DNA from: Flavobacteriales bacterium UBA6772
GTDB taxonomy: Bacteria; Bacteroidota; Bacteroidia; Flavobacteriales; UBA7430
NCBI GenBank assembly: GCA_002453265.1
Contig: DKGK01000003.1
Coordinates: 1 to 8,245 of the forward strand
Reading direction: 5' to 3'
DNA: 8,245 bases
Position numbers and translations under genes: made by a program. How positions within the stretch are numbered: position 1 is the first letter of the stretch; each line of letters opens with the position of its first letter. Below the pieces are notes generated by a model. It ran no database searches. It was not told where the DNA came from and was given only the letters and a program-made list of their open reading frames with translations. Below are positions 1 through 7,205 of the stretch, piece by piece.

Positions 1-2408
1 TCGTAACCATGTCCAAAATCAACTCCTAATAAGCCAAACATCGGCATAAAAATACGAATTCCAACACCTAAAGATCTTTTTACTTCGAATGGATTAAAGT
101 CTTGGAATGAGCCCCATGCATTTCCTGCTTCAGCGTATGCGGTAGCATAAATAGTAGAACTTGGATTAAGTGATAATGGATACCGCATTTCTAAGTAGTA
201 TTTACTGTAAATACTTCCACCATTAGTAAGGTGTTGGGAAACAGTTTGATTTGCATAACCTCTCAGTCCAACTACTTCTCTACCGTCCATTGCAAAACCC
301 GAAAGGCCATCTCCACCAACATAGAATCTTTCAAAAGGTGGTAAACCTACTTCATCGTTATAACTGTTTAAGAAACCAAATTCACTATGAGCTTTTACCA
401 CTAAGTTGGCAAATGGATTGGTGTACCAAGTACTGCTAATTTTAACTTTGAAATACTCCAACCATTCATACTTTTCTTCCAAATCCATGGTGCTATAATC
501 CTTGTTGTTAAACAGAGAGTAAGGTGGTGTAAAGTGTCCGGTAAGTGTAAATTGAGAACCTGCTTTAGGGAAAATAGGATCGAAAACTGAACTTCTAGAG
601 ATTACAGATCTATAGGTAATGTTTTTAGAAATTCCGTTGCTGAAACCAGGAACGAGTTGTCTGTTAGATAATTTGTACTGTTGAAAACTTATCGATTGGT
701 TTGTGGTGAAATAATCATCTGGCCAACGTAGTCTTTTTCCTAAACCTAAGTTTATACCTGTAATATCCATTCTATTTTCTACAGCATCTGTACTGTAATT
801 TTGAATAGATTGGTAAATGGTAAAGCTTAATGAGTTTGGTTTAGAGCCTCCTAGCCAAGGTTCGGTAAACGAGAAAGAGTAATTTTGGAAATATGAGCCA
901 TTAGAACTTGCTCTTAAAGAAATTCTTTGCCCATCGCCAGATGGTAATGGAGACCAACTAGACTTGTCGAATATATTTTTTATTGAGAAGTTGTTGAAAG
1001 TTAATCCAAAAGTACCAACTACACGTCCAGCTCCCCATCCACCTTGAAGTTCTATTTGGTCAGATGGTTTTTCCTCAACGGCATATTCAATATCTACATT
1101 TCCTGTTTGAGGGTCTGGTTTTGGTGTAACACCTAAAGTTTGAGGATTGAAATAATTTAGTCTATTTAATTCTTCTTGCGAACGAATAACATCAGAACGG
1201 CGGAATAATTCTCCTGGCTTGGTTCTAATTTCACGCATTATAACGTGCTCGTTTGTTTTTGTATTCCCTACAACCGTAACTTTGTTTATTGTAGCTTGTT
1301 TCCCCTCGTAAATTCTAATTTCAAAATCAATTGAATCTTCTTCTGCAAGAATTTCTATTGGTTCGATATTGAAGAATAAGTAGCCATCGTCCATGTATAA
1401 TGAACTAATATCTGTTCCAGCCATGCTCATTTGCAAACGTTCATTCATCATTTTTTGATCGTAAACATCACCAGTTTTAATTCCTAACATTTGATTAAGG
1501 AATTCTGAGTCGTATTTTGTGTTACCTAACCAAGAAATGTCTCTAAAGTGGTATTGCAAGCCTTCTTCAATTGTTAAATTTATACGGATTAATTTATCAG
1601 ATACATCAACAATTTCTTCTGTTACAATTCTTGCATCGCGATACCCTTTTTCGTTGTAAAGTGCAATTATACTTTGTAAATCTGTTTGGTAAGCTTCGTC
1701 TAGGAATTTTGAAGTTTTAAAAACTCTAAAGAACATTTTTTCTTTAGTTTCCTTTAATTGACGCTTAAGTTTTTTAGTTTTAAATTTTGTAACCCCAGAG
1801 AAATTAATTTCTTCAATTTTAATTTTCTCCCCTTTATTAATATCAACTTCTAAGATGATGCTTGCCGCAGTAAGCGTATCTTTAATCTGATTTATAGTAA
1901 CTATAGTGTTCAGAAAGCCTTTTTCTGTGAAATATTCCTCTACTATATGTTGTGTGTTGTTAATTAGGTTGTCGTTTACGATTTTACCTCTAACAAGTTC
2001 AACTTTTTCTCTAATTTTAGTTACTTCAGATTTCGAAGCACCTTTAAAACCAAATTTAGACAAACGCGGCAATTCTTGTAAAACAATGTCTAGGAAGATG
2101 TTGTTTCCAAGAATTTTACTTACTTCAACTTGAATGTCTGCAAATAAATTTTGAGCCCAAAGTTTAGAAATAGCTTTCGATATCTCTTCTCCAGGAACCA
2201 TAATTTTATCGCCAACCGTTAAGCCAGATAAAGTAATAATTGCATTTTTGTCGAGATTTGTAATACCTTTTATGGTAATACCTGCCACTTCGTATTCTAC
2301 GGGTCTTTCGTAAGATACATTTTCTATATTGTTTCCTAAATTAATTTGCGCTGAAAGCGAACTTGAAATTAAAAGGAATAAAAAAGGAATAAAAAATAGT
2401 TTCTTCAT
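1..2408 (-). CDS. bamA: Outer-membrane protein assembly factor BamA, C-terminus cut by window edge
   Basis: Omp85-family protein that folds and inserts beta-barrel proteins into the outer membrane. The reading frame is open from the ATG at 2408 to the window edge, giving 802 residues with no stop. Residues 1-20 are a signal peptide ending LSA|Q. About five POTRA domains follow at roughly 39-115, 116-198, 199-290, 291-373 and 374-452 (boundaries approximate). The Omp85 barrel starts near residue 450 (QGGWGAGR). The loop-6 signature is LRGY at 715-718, the counterpart of the VRGF/Y motif that plugs the barrel. The last visible residues (GLLGVDFGHGY) belong to a late barrel strand. From the usual family length, about 40 residues with the final strand and C-terminal beta-signal lie outside the window. 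The start is one base after the uppS stop, so it is probably translated from the same mRNA. TamA or another Omp85 member is less likely given the five POTRAs and the neighbours. Confidence 0.96.
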   Translation of the reverse strand, partial: MKKLFFIPFLFLLISSSLSAQINLGNNIENVSYERPVEYEVAGITIKGITNLDKNAIITLSGLTVGDKIMVPGEEISKAISKLWAQNLFADIQVEVSKILGNNIFLDIVLQELPRLSKFGFKGASKSEVTKIREKVELVRGKIVNDNLINNTQHIVEEYFTEKGFLNTIVTINQIKDTLTAASIILEVDINKGEKIKIEEINFSGVTKFKTKKLKRQLKETKEKMFFRVFKTSKFLDEAYQTDLQSIIALYNEKGYRDARIVTEEIVDVSDKLIRINLTIEEGLQYHFRDISWLGNTKYDSEFLNQMLGIKTGDVYDQKMMNERLQMSMAGTDISSLYMDDGYLFFNIEPIEILAEEDSIDFEIRIYEGKQATINKVTVVGNTKTNEHVIMREIRTKPGELFRRSDVIRSQEELNRLNYFNPQTLGVTPKPDPQTGNVDIEYAVEEKPSDQIELQGGWGAGRVVGTFGLTFNNFSIKNIFDKSSWSPLPSGDGQRISLRASSNGSYFQNYSFSFTEPWLGGSKPNSLSFTIYQSIQNYSTDAVENRMDITGINLGLGKRLRWPDDYFTTNQSISFQQYKLSNRQLVPGFSNGISKNITYRSVISRSSVFDPIFPKAGSQFTLTGHFTPPYSLFNNKDYSTMDLEEKYEWLEYFKVKISSTWYTNPFANLVVKAHSEFGFLNSYNDEVGLPPFERFYVGGDGLSGFAMDGREVVGLRGYANQTVSQHLTNGGSIYSKYYLEMRYPLSLNPSSTIYATAYAEAGNAWGSFQDFNPFEVKRSLGVGIRIFMPMFGLLGVDFGHGY

Positions 2409-2409
2409 G

Positions 2410-3156
2410 TTATTTTTTGATTTGTTCGCTAGTCTTTCCAAATCGTCTTTCTCTTTGTTGATAATCGATTACAGCAGCAAATAGGTCGTCTTTTTTAAAA
2501 TCTGGCCAAAGTACCGATGTAAAATGTAATTCTGAATAAGCAAGCTGCCAAAGTAAGAAATTACTTATTCTTTGCTCGCCACTTGTTCTAATTAATAAAT
2601 CAGGATCTGGAATAGCAGCTGTGTACAAATGCTTGTCCATTAATTCGCTATTTATATCTTCGGTTTTAATCTCGTTGTTTAAAACACTATTCGTAATCGA
2701 TTTTACAGCAGTAAGAATTTCTTTTCTTGAACTGTAACTCAAAGCGAAAATCAAATTTAATCCTGTATTAGTTTTGGTTTTACTTACCGCATCAGCAAAT
2801 TTTTTTTTGCATCTATTTGGTAAATCATCTGTATCCCCAATGGTTAAAATCCTTACGTTGTTCTTCATAAAACCAGAAAGTTCTTTTGTTAAAGAATCTA
2901 CCATAAGTTCCATTAATGTATTTACCTCAAGCTTTGGTCTGTTCCAGTTTTCGGTAGAAAAAGTATAAAGAGTGAGGTATTTAACGCCTAAGTCATCGCA
3001 AGCTTGTACTACTTCTCTAACTGCTTTTACACCACTTTTATGACCAATAGCTCTAAGATATCCATTTTTTTTTGCCCAACGCCCATTACCGTCCATAACA
3101 ACGGCAATATGTTGTGGAATCTTATCCTTATTAATGTTTTTTAACAAATCACTCAT
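2410..3156 (-). CDS. uppS: Isoprenyl transferase (undecaprenyl diphosphate synthase)
   Basis: Cis-prenyltransferase that condenses isopentenyl diphosphate onto farnesyl diphosphate to make C55 undecaprenyl diphosphate, the lipid carrier for peptidoglycan and surface glycans. It acts at the cytoplasmic face of the membrane. The length of 248 residues is normal. The catalytic and substrate motifs are intact: MDGNGRWA at 21-28 with the Mg2+-binding Asp22, GHKSG at 38-42 with the conserved His39, TFSTENW at 65-71, SYSSRKEI at 140-147, and LIRTSGEQR at 188-196, followed by the hydrophobic segment with W203 and E209. Its ATG directly abuts the stop of the DUF6089-type gene, and its stop lies one base before bamA, so it is an internal operon gene. 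The coding strand has two runs of nine A (at 2800-2808 and 3065-3073), which encode Lys-rich stretches. Product length in vivo was not tested, but the identity is clear. Confidence 0.98.
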   Translation of the reverse strand: MSDLLKNINKDKIPQHIAVVMDGNGRWAKKNGYLRAIGHKSGVKAVREVVQACDDLGVKYLTLYTFSTENWNRPKLEVNTLMELMVDSLTKELSGFMKNNVRILTIGDTDDLPNRCKKKFADAVSKTKTNTGLNLIFALSYSSRKEILTAVKSITNSVLNNEIKTEDINSELMDKHLYTAAIPDPDLLIRTSGEQRISNFLLWQLAYSELHFTSVLWPDFKKDDLFAAVIDYQQRERRFGKTSEQIKK

Positions 3157-3969
3157 TTAGGGTAGTAATGCTTTAGGACATTTATTGGGTTTATTTCTGA
3201 TTTTATAACTAAATGTAATTCCGGTAAAGTTATACCAGTCGTTGTTGTTTTTGTTTCCTCTACTTTTTCCATTCGTTATTTCTACGTCAGATGGATTACT
3301 CCATGTTGCAGCTTCAGAACTTAACAAAATAGGATTTATATATTGTGTACTTACATCGTCTAAGTAATCGGTTTGAGCAGATCTCCATGTCCACTCTAAA
3401 CTGATAGACCATTTCTTACTAACATTCATTTTGTATCCAAACCCAAATGGAATTGCTACTGCAAAACGATTGTATTTACTTTCTGTATTCGGTAGGTTTG
3501 TACCTTGTCCTTCTGTTCCTAATGGTTGAAGTTCTATTTGAGTACCCATTACTTTAGGGTTAAATGCTATTGCAGAAATACCTGCAAACAAATACGGGCT
3601 ATAAGTTATTTTTCTTTTGCGGGTGCTAAACTTAAAAAAGTTGAATTCAAAGCCTAAATTAAGATCTATTATTGAAGATTCGAAACTTAAATTTCTTGCT
3701 TTTCGTGTGGAATTTGTAGCCCATTCATCAGTAGCTTTAATTTTACCAGCTTGAATGCTCGTTCTAAAACTTAGGTAATCATGGGAGTTTCTTTTGTATA
3801 TAAACCCTATTGCAGGAGATTGGTGAGCAAGCATTTTCTCTGCATTCTCATAACCCACATCTCCGAAATAGCCTGAGCTACCTACAAAAAAACCATATTC
3901 ATTTTTTTGAGCGAAAGCACCATTACATAAGAGTAAAGCACCTATAAAAAATAGACTAATTTTGTTCAT
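3157..3969 (-). CDS. DUF6089-type outer-membrane beta-barrel protein
   Basis: A 270-residue exported protein of unknown function. Residues 1-20 form a signal peptide ending AFA|Q. The mature part alternates polar and hydrophobic or aromatic residues (for example LNLGFEFNFFKF, SPYLFAGISAIAF and FGFGYKMN), the pattern of a small outer-membrane beta-barrel. The N-terminal block (EYGFFVGSSGYFGDVG) and the region around SFESSIIDLNLGFEF resemble my recollection of the DUF6089 family, which in Bacteroidota usually sits between nadK and uppS; this match is from memory, not a search. Its stop codon directly abuts the uppS ATG. The position next to bamA fits a role in the outer membrane, and it may itself be a BAM client, but that is inference. 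Cys15 in the signal peptide is not preceded by a small residue, so a lipoprotein is unlikely. A candidate promoter lies just upstream. Confidence 0.87.
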   Translation of the reverse strand: MNKISLFFIGALLLCNGAFAQKNEYGFFVGSSGYFGDVGYENAEKMLAHQSPAIGFIYKRNSHDYLSFRTSIQAGKIKATDEWATNSTRKARNLSFESSIIDLNLGFEFNFFKFSTRKRKITYSPYLFAGISAIAFNPKVMGTQIELQPLGTEGQGTNLPNTESKYNRFAVAIPFGFGYKMNVSKKWSISLEWTWRSAQTDYLDDVSTQYINPILLSSEAATWSNPSDVEITNGKSRGNKNNNDWYNFTGITFSYKIRNKPNKCPKALLP

Positions 3970-3988
3970 GAAATTCTTTAAAAGTGTG

Positions 3989-3996
3989 CAAATATA
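3989..3996 (-). promoter_or_regulatory. Candidate -7 box for an internal promoter before the DUF6089-type gene
   Basis: Read on the minus strand this is TATATTTG, an exact match to the Bacteroidota -7 consensus TAnnTTTG. It lies in the only sizeable gap of the five-gene series (3970-4020) and would start transcription about 12 bases before the ATG at 3969, giving a very short leader. The -33 element is not convincing: the nearest TTG, overlapping the nadK stop, is 25 bases upstream, longer than usual. If active, it would let the outer-membrane genes (DUF6089-type, uppS, bamA) be expressed separately from nadK. Confidence 0.45.
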
Positions 3997-4020
3997 CTAA
4001 TTTACTTGTGTTTAAAGAGC

Positions 4021-4899
4021 TCAATTTCGTTTGTCTAACCCCCAAAGCAATTTGTTTCTTAAAGTACTTGCAAAATCTTGAGTGTCAGTTTCTACCATAT
4101 TAATCTTAAAGTCTTCTTTTTTAATGGTTAATTCTATCCCTGCATCAATAGTTTGTATTCTAGAGTCTAGAGCAACTAAAAACTGGTTTGCCCTTCCTTC
4201 TACTTTTACTTTTACTTCGTGTTTATCGCTAATAACGAGCGGACGTACATTTAAATTGTGCGGTGCAATTGGTGTGATTATAAAGTTGTCGGAACCAGGC
4301 ATAACAATAGGTCCGCCACAACTTAGAGAATAACCTGTTGATCCGGTTGGAGTTGATATTATCAATCCATCAGCCCAGTAAGAATTTAGATATTTATCAT
4401 TTATATATGTTGTTATTGTAATCATCGAGGTCGTGTCTTTTCTAGAAATAGTTACTTCGTTTAGTGCAAAATTTAAATCTCCAAAAATGGGTTCTTTGGT
4501 TTCTAATTTTAATAAAGTTCGCTGGTCGATGCTAAACTTTTTATGAACCAATTGTTTAATGGTTTTAGGGATCTCATCTTTCGCAATATCTGCTAAGAAT
4601 CCTAAACGACCAGTATTTACACCAATAATTGGAATTCCAGAATCCCTAATAAGTGTAGTTGCATCTAAAATAGTTCCATCTCCACCTACACTAATAAACA
4701 ATCCGATGTCTTTTTTTAAATCTTCATAGGTGTTAAAGGTGTTTAATAATATATTTAAATTTGTTTGTTGTGATAAGAAATCATAAAATGGTCCGTAAAC
4801 CAAAATTTCCATTTGAGCTTTTTCGAGTTCCTGAAAAAGTTCTAATACAAAGGGTGTTACTTCTTTTTGGAATTGTTTTCCATAAACAGCTACTTTCAT
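4021..4899 (-). CDS. nadK: NAD kinase
   Basis: Cytoplasmic ATP (or polyphosphate) dependent kinase that phosphorylates NAD to NADP, the only route to NADP in bacteria. The 292 residues match the usual family length. All signature motifs are present: GGDGT at 72-76 (catalytic Asp74), NTGRLGFLAD at 95-104, the NE pair at 147-148, the loop DGLIISTPTGSTGYSLSCGG at 177-196 that binds NAD and closes the active site, and a C-terminal beta-rich part with APHNLNVRPLV. The start is three bases after the stop of the CBS-domain gene, so the two are very likely cotranscribed and perhaps functionally linked. A 51-base gap separates it from the next gene downstream. Nothing is missing or unusual in the sequence. 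Confidence 0.98.
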   Translation of the reverse strand: MKVAVYGKQFQKEVTPFVLELFQELEKAQMEILVYGPFYDFLSQQTNLNILLNTFNTYEDLKKDIGLFISVGGDGTILDATTLIRDSGIPIIGVNTGRLGFLADIAKDEIPKTIKQLVHKKFSIDQRTLLKLETKEPIFGDLNFALNEVTISRKDTTSMITITTYINDKYLNSYWADGLIISTPTGSTGYSLSCGGPIVMPGSDNFIITPIAPHNLNVRPLVISDKHEVKVKVEGRANQFLVALDSRIQTIDAGIELTIKKEDFKINMVETDTQDFASTLRNKLLWGLDKRN

Positions 4900-4902
4900 A
4901 AC

Positions 4903-5565
4903 TTATACGTTCAGATATCTAATAAAGGAATTGAAACGGTCGTCCAAACCTTTTTGATGAATGTTTTTGTGATATGATGCAATGATTTTATATTCATAGC
5001 GCTCAAATGTATGTATTATACTAGATAATTCTTCCTTATTTATCTTTAAAATAATTTCGGCAATTGTGGGTTGGTTCTTTTTAGGAATACAAACACAGCT
5101 CATTATTTTCGCTCCATTAGATTCTACGATTTGTGCAATTTGTGCAAGACTATAATTTTGTTGTTCTATTTCTAAGTGTAATAGCCCTTCTAAACCATCA
5201 ACATTTAACCATTCGCAGGTTTTATAAAATAAGTCAGTGTCCCTTATGCATCCTAAATATTTTTCGTTTGCATCAATTACTGGAAGAATACACAATTTGT
5301 ATTTTGAAAAGTAAGATAAAGCATTAAATAAGTGTTCCTCCTCGTGTATTGAGTACTTTAAAAATGAGTTTGTTAAATGTTCAATTGTTTTGTTTTCTTC
5401 ACAACCTAATACCACATCTTCCTCTACTAAGCCTATAAAACCCTCTTCTCCAAATACTGGGATTTGAGACAATTTATAGTCATCGAAAAACTTAATTGCA
5501 GTACTTATACTGTCCGATAAATAAAGGATAGGAATTTGTATTTGTATTAATTCGCTTGTAATCAT
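4903..5565 (-). CDS. CBS-domain protein with an ACT-like C-terminal part
   Basis: A 220-residue soluble protein and the first gene of the leftward operon. Two CBS repeats, which usually bind adenine nucleotides, can be seen at about 8-60 (pattern: SISTAIKFFDDYKLSQIPVF, then FIGLVEEDVV) and about 70-118 (HLFNALSYFSKYKLCILPVI, then YLGCIRDTDLF). The remaining part, about 135-200, reads as helix-strand-strand-helix-strand (LAQIAQIVESNGAKIMSCVC, then AEIILKI, SSIIHTFERYEYKIIASY), which looks like one ACT-type ligand-binding unit, as in AcuB-like CBS-ACT proteins. There is no signal peptide, membrane helix or catalytic domain, so it is likely a regulator or sensor. Its stop is three bases before nadK, so control of NAD kinase or sensing of the adenylate pool is an attractive but unproven idea. 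The ACT assignment is by eye and less certain than the CBS pair. Confidence 0.88.
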   Translation of the reverse strand: MITSELIQIQIPILYLSDSISTAIKFFDDYKLSQIPVFGEEGFIGLVEEDVVLGCEENKTIEHLTNSFLKYSIHEEEHLFNALSYFSKYKLCILPVIDANEKYLGCIRDTDLFYKTCEWLNVDGLEGLLHLEIEQQNYSLAQIAQIVESNGAKIMSCVCIPKKNQPTIAEIILKINKEELSSIIHTFERYEYKIIASYHKNIHQKGLDDRFNSFIRYLNV

Positions 5566-5581
5566 AAATGAATGCTTCGTA

Positions 5582-5589
5582 CAAACTTA
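5582..5589 (-). promoter_or_regulatory. -7 box of the leftward CBS-nadK-uppS-bamA operon
   Basis: On the minus strand this reads TAAGTTTG, matching the Bacteroidota -7 consensus TAnnTTTG. A start about seven bases further on would fall near 5575, leaving only about ten untranslated bases before the ATG at 5565. I see no good TTG or TTTG -33 element at the usual distance, so this rests on the -7 match and the position. Confidence 0.55.
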
Positions 5590-5597
5590 GTATTTTT

Positions 5598-5605
5598 TAA
5601 CTTTG
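5598..5605 (+). promoter_or_regulatory. -7 box of the pdxJ-hydrolase operon
   Basis: TAACTTTG matches the Bacteroidota -7 consensus TAnnTTTG. The predicted start is near 5612, giving a leader of about 28 bases to the pdxJ ATG at 5640. A weak -33 candidate (TTCG, 5576-5579) lies 18 bases upstream and overlaps the predicted start region of the opposite promoter. The leader ends in an A-rich stretch directly before the ATG, as is common in Bacteroidota genes without a Shine-Dalgarno sequence. Confidence 0.6.
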
Positions 5606-5639
5606 CCTCTCAGTATTTAGTACTAATAAATGTTAAAAA

Positions 5640-6356
5640 ATGACTAGACTAAGTGTAAACATTAATAAAGTGGCTACTTTACGAAATGCAAGAGGGCACA
5701 ATACACCAGACCTAATTCAGGTTGCAAAAGATCTTGAGCGCTTTGGTGCCCAAGGAATAACAGTTCATCCTCGCCCAGATGAACGACATATTAGATATGC
5801 AGATGTTAGAGATTTAGGTTCTGTAGTAACTACAGAATTTAATATTGAAGGCTATCCTAATAAGCAGTTTTTGGATTTAGTAAACGAGGTTAAACCTTGT
5901 CAGGTTACTTTAGTTCCAGATAAGCCTGGAGCATTAACCTCTAATGCTGGTTGGGATACCCTAAAAAATAAGTTCTTATTAACGAAAGTGATTACTGATT
6001 TTAAGAGTAAAGGCATTCGAACCTCTTTATTCGTTGGTACAGATTTAGCTTTTATTAAAGGAGCTAAAATTATAGGAGCCGATAGGGTAGAATTATATAC
6101 TGAGCCTTACGCCGATCTTTATCCTGTAAATAAAGAAAAGGCTATTCAGCCTTTTATATCAGCAGGTTTATTGGCTCAAGAATTAGGTTTGGGTTTAAAT
6201 GCCGGGCACGATTTGAGTTTAGATAATTTAAGGTATTTCGCTGAGAATGTACCCGCTTTAATGGAAGTTTCTATTGGGCATGCTCTTATTTCTGATGCCT
6301 TGTATTATGGTTTAGAAAATATTGTACAAATGTATTTAGCTCGATTAAATGACTAA
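5640..6356 (+). CDS. pdxJ: Pyridoxine 5'-phosphate synthase
   Basis: Cytoplasmic enzyme that condenses 1-deoxy-D-xylulose 5-phosphate with 3-amino-2-oxopropyl phosphate to form pyridoxine 5'-phosphate, the ring-closing step of the DXP-dependent vitamin B6 pathway. The 238 residues form a normal-length TIM barrel. Recognisable blocks are LSVNINKVATLRNARG (4-19), ITVHPRPDERHI (40-51, with the conserved His43), Glu70 in FNIEGYP, LVPDKPGALTS (91-101), LNAGHDLS (186-193, His190) and SIGHALISDAL from 211 (phosphate-binding Gly-His). His43, Glu70 and His190 correspond to the catalytic residues described for the E. coli enzyme. The first part (LSVNINKVATLRNARG) aligns with the start of other PdxJ proteins, supporting this ATG. 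It is divergent from the CBS gene and overlaps the hydrolase gene by eight bases. Its presence implies B6 synthesis through PdxA/PdxJ, not PdxS/PdxT. Confidence 0.98.
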   Translation: MTRLSVNINKVATLRNARGHNTPDLIQVAKDLERFGAQGITVHPRPDERHIRYADVRDLGSVVTTEFNIEGYPNKQFLDLVNEVKPCQVTLVPDKPGALTSNAGWDTLKNKFLLTKVITDFKSKGIRTSLFVGTDLAFIKGAKIIGADRVELYTEPYADLYPVNKEKAIQPFISAGLLAQELGLGLNAGHDLSLDNLRYFAENVPALMEVSIGHALISDALYYGLENIVQMYLARLND

Positions 6357-7119
6357 CTTAGTACATTCAAAAAAGTTTGGAGAAGGTAAACCACTTATTA
6401 TATTACATGGTTTATTTGGTATGCTCGATAATTGGCAAGGACTGGCAAAGCAGTTTGGACAATTTTTCGAAACGCATATCTTGGATCAACGGAATCACGG
6501 AAAGTCTTTTCATTCTGAGAAGCATACCTATGATCTGATGTGTGACGATTTGTTGTTTTATTTAGACGAAAACAACTTAGATAAGATTAATTTATTAGGG
6601 CATTCTATGGGCGGTAAAGTAGCCATGTTATTTGCATGCAAATACCCTGAACGATTAGAGAGTCTTGTTGTAGTCGATATAGCACCAAAATATTACCCAC
6701 CCCATCACCAAGAAATACTAGCTGGTTTGCACGAGGTGGAAAATGAGAAATTAAATTCTAGGAAGGAAGCGGATTCTATATTAGCAAAACATTTTTCTGA
6801 AATTGGAATTAGACAGTTTTTATTAAAAAACTTATTTTGGAAAACGGCTAAAGATTTGACTTTTAAGTTTAATTTAAAAACCTTATCAAAAGAGATTCAA
6901 AATGTAGGAGAAGCTTTGTTTGAGGATGCAGTATTTTTAAATCCAACTTTATTTATAAGTGGAGGAAATTCTAATTATATCCTTGAGGAGGATTTAGAAT
7001 TAATTGAGATTCATTTTCCCGATTCCGAAATTGTAGTAATAGAAAATTCTGGGCATTGGGTACATGCTGAAAATCCACGTGCGTTTTTTGAGAAAGTATG
7101 TAAGTTTTTTATTTTCTAG
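6349..7119 (+). CDS. Alpha/beta-fold hydrolase (YbfF-like esterase)
   Basis: A 256-residue soluble alpha/beta hydrolase. The fold markers are in order: oxyanion-hole HGLFG at 20-24 followed by DNW, DQRNHGKS at 46-53, nucleophile elbow GHSMGG at 84-89 with Ser86, VVDIAP at 108-113, and the terminal catalytic His236 in SGHWVHAENP. The helical cap lies at about 115-195. At the usual acid position after strand 7 the sequence is SGGNSNY (204-210), with no Asp or Glu. Asp110 in DIAP is the likely triad acid, as I recall for E. coli YbfF, the closest relative by pattern. The physiological substrate is unknown; short acyl esters or acyl thioesters are typical for this group. The ATG lies within the end of pdxJ (shared bases ATGACTAA), so translational coupling is likely. 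No signal peptide is present. Confidence 0.92.
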   Translation: MTNLVHSKKFGEGKPLIILHGLFGMLDNWQGLAKQFGQFFETHILDQRNHGKSFHSEKHTYDLMCDDLLFYLDENNLDKINLLGHSMGGKVAMLFACKYPERLESLVVVDIAPKYYPPHHQEILAGLHEVENEKLNSRKEADSILAKHFSEIGIRQFLLKNLFWKTAKDLTFKFNLKTLSKEIQNVGEALFEDAVFLNPTLFISGGNSNYILEEDLELIEIHFPDSEIVVIENSGHWVHAENPRAFFEKVCKFFIF

Positions 7120-7132
7120 CAGGGTTCTTGTA

Positions 7133-7153
7133 GGTGAAATCACCCATATTTTT
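7133..7153 (+). terminator. Weak hairpin plus T-rich tail after the hydrolase gene
   Basis: GGTG (7133-7136) pairs with CACC (7141-7144) around a four-base AAAT loop, followed by ATATTTTT up to 7153. It lies 13 bases after the stop of the hydrolase gene, where a terminator for the pdxJ operon would be expected. The stem is only four or five base pairs, so it is weak by the usual standard. Confidence 0.35.
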
Positions 7154-7192
7154 AGTGGAAACAACCTTTTTTATTTACAGATGCTATTTTAT

Positions 7193-7203
7193 AAAAAAAA
7201 AAA
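7193..7203 (+). repeat. A11 homopolymer tract in the promoter region of the secreted protein gene
   Basis: Eleven consecutive A bases end two bases before the -7 box at 7206. They would fall in the spacer between the -33 and -7 elements, where a length change could alter promoter strength. It is the longest homopolymer I noticed in the window. Confidence 0.8.
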
Positions 7204-7205
7204 TT

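Noticed and set aside
251..439. Short plus-strand open frame opposite the bamA barrel region
   Set aside because: It is antisense to an unbroken, well-recognised bamA frame, and its translation shows no family pattern and no signal peptide.
1906..2133. Plus-strand open frame of 75 codons opposite the POTRA region of bamA
   Set aside because: It is a shadow of the real gene on the other strand, with no recognisable motif and no promoter.
2774..2968. Plus-strand open frame inside uppS
   Set aside because: It lies wholly antisense to conserved uppS codons and shows no independent features.
3910..3969. Lipoprotein signal with Cys15 in the DUF6089-type protein
   Set aside because: Cys15 follows Leu-Leu-Leu and lies within the hydrophobic core, and a clean AFA|Q cleavage site follows it.
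4082..4333. Plus-strand open frame of 83 codons inside nadK
   Set aside because: It is antisense to the conserved C-terminal half of NAD kinase, and its composition follows that of the opposite strand.
5133..5327. Plus-strand open frame inside the CBS-domain gene
   Set aside because: It is antisense to the second CBS repeat and has no homology pattern or start context of its own.
7154..7180. Second terminator hairpin before the T run near 7167
   Set aside because: Only a two-base GG/CC pairing can be made, too short to form a stable stem.
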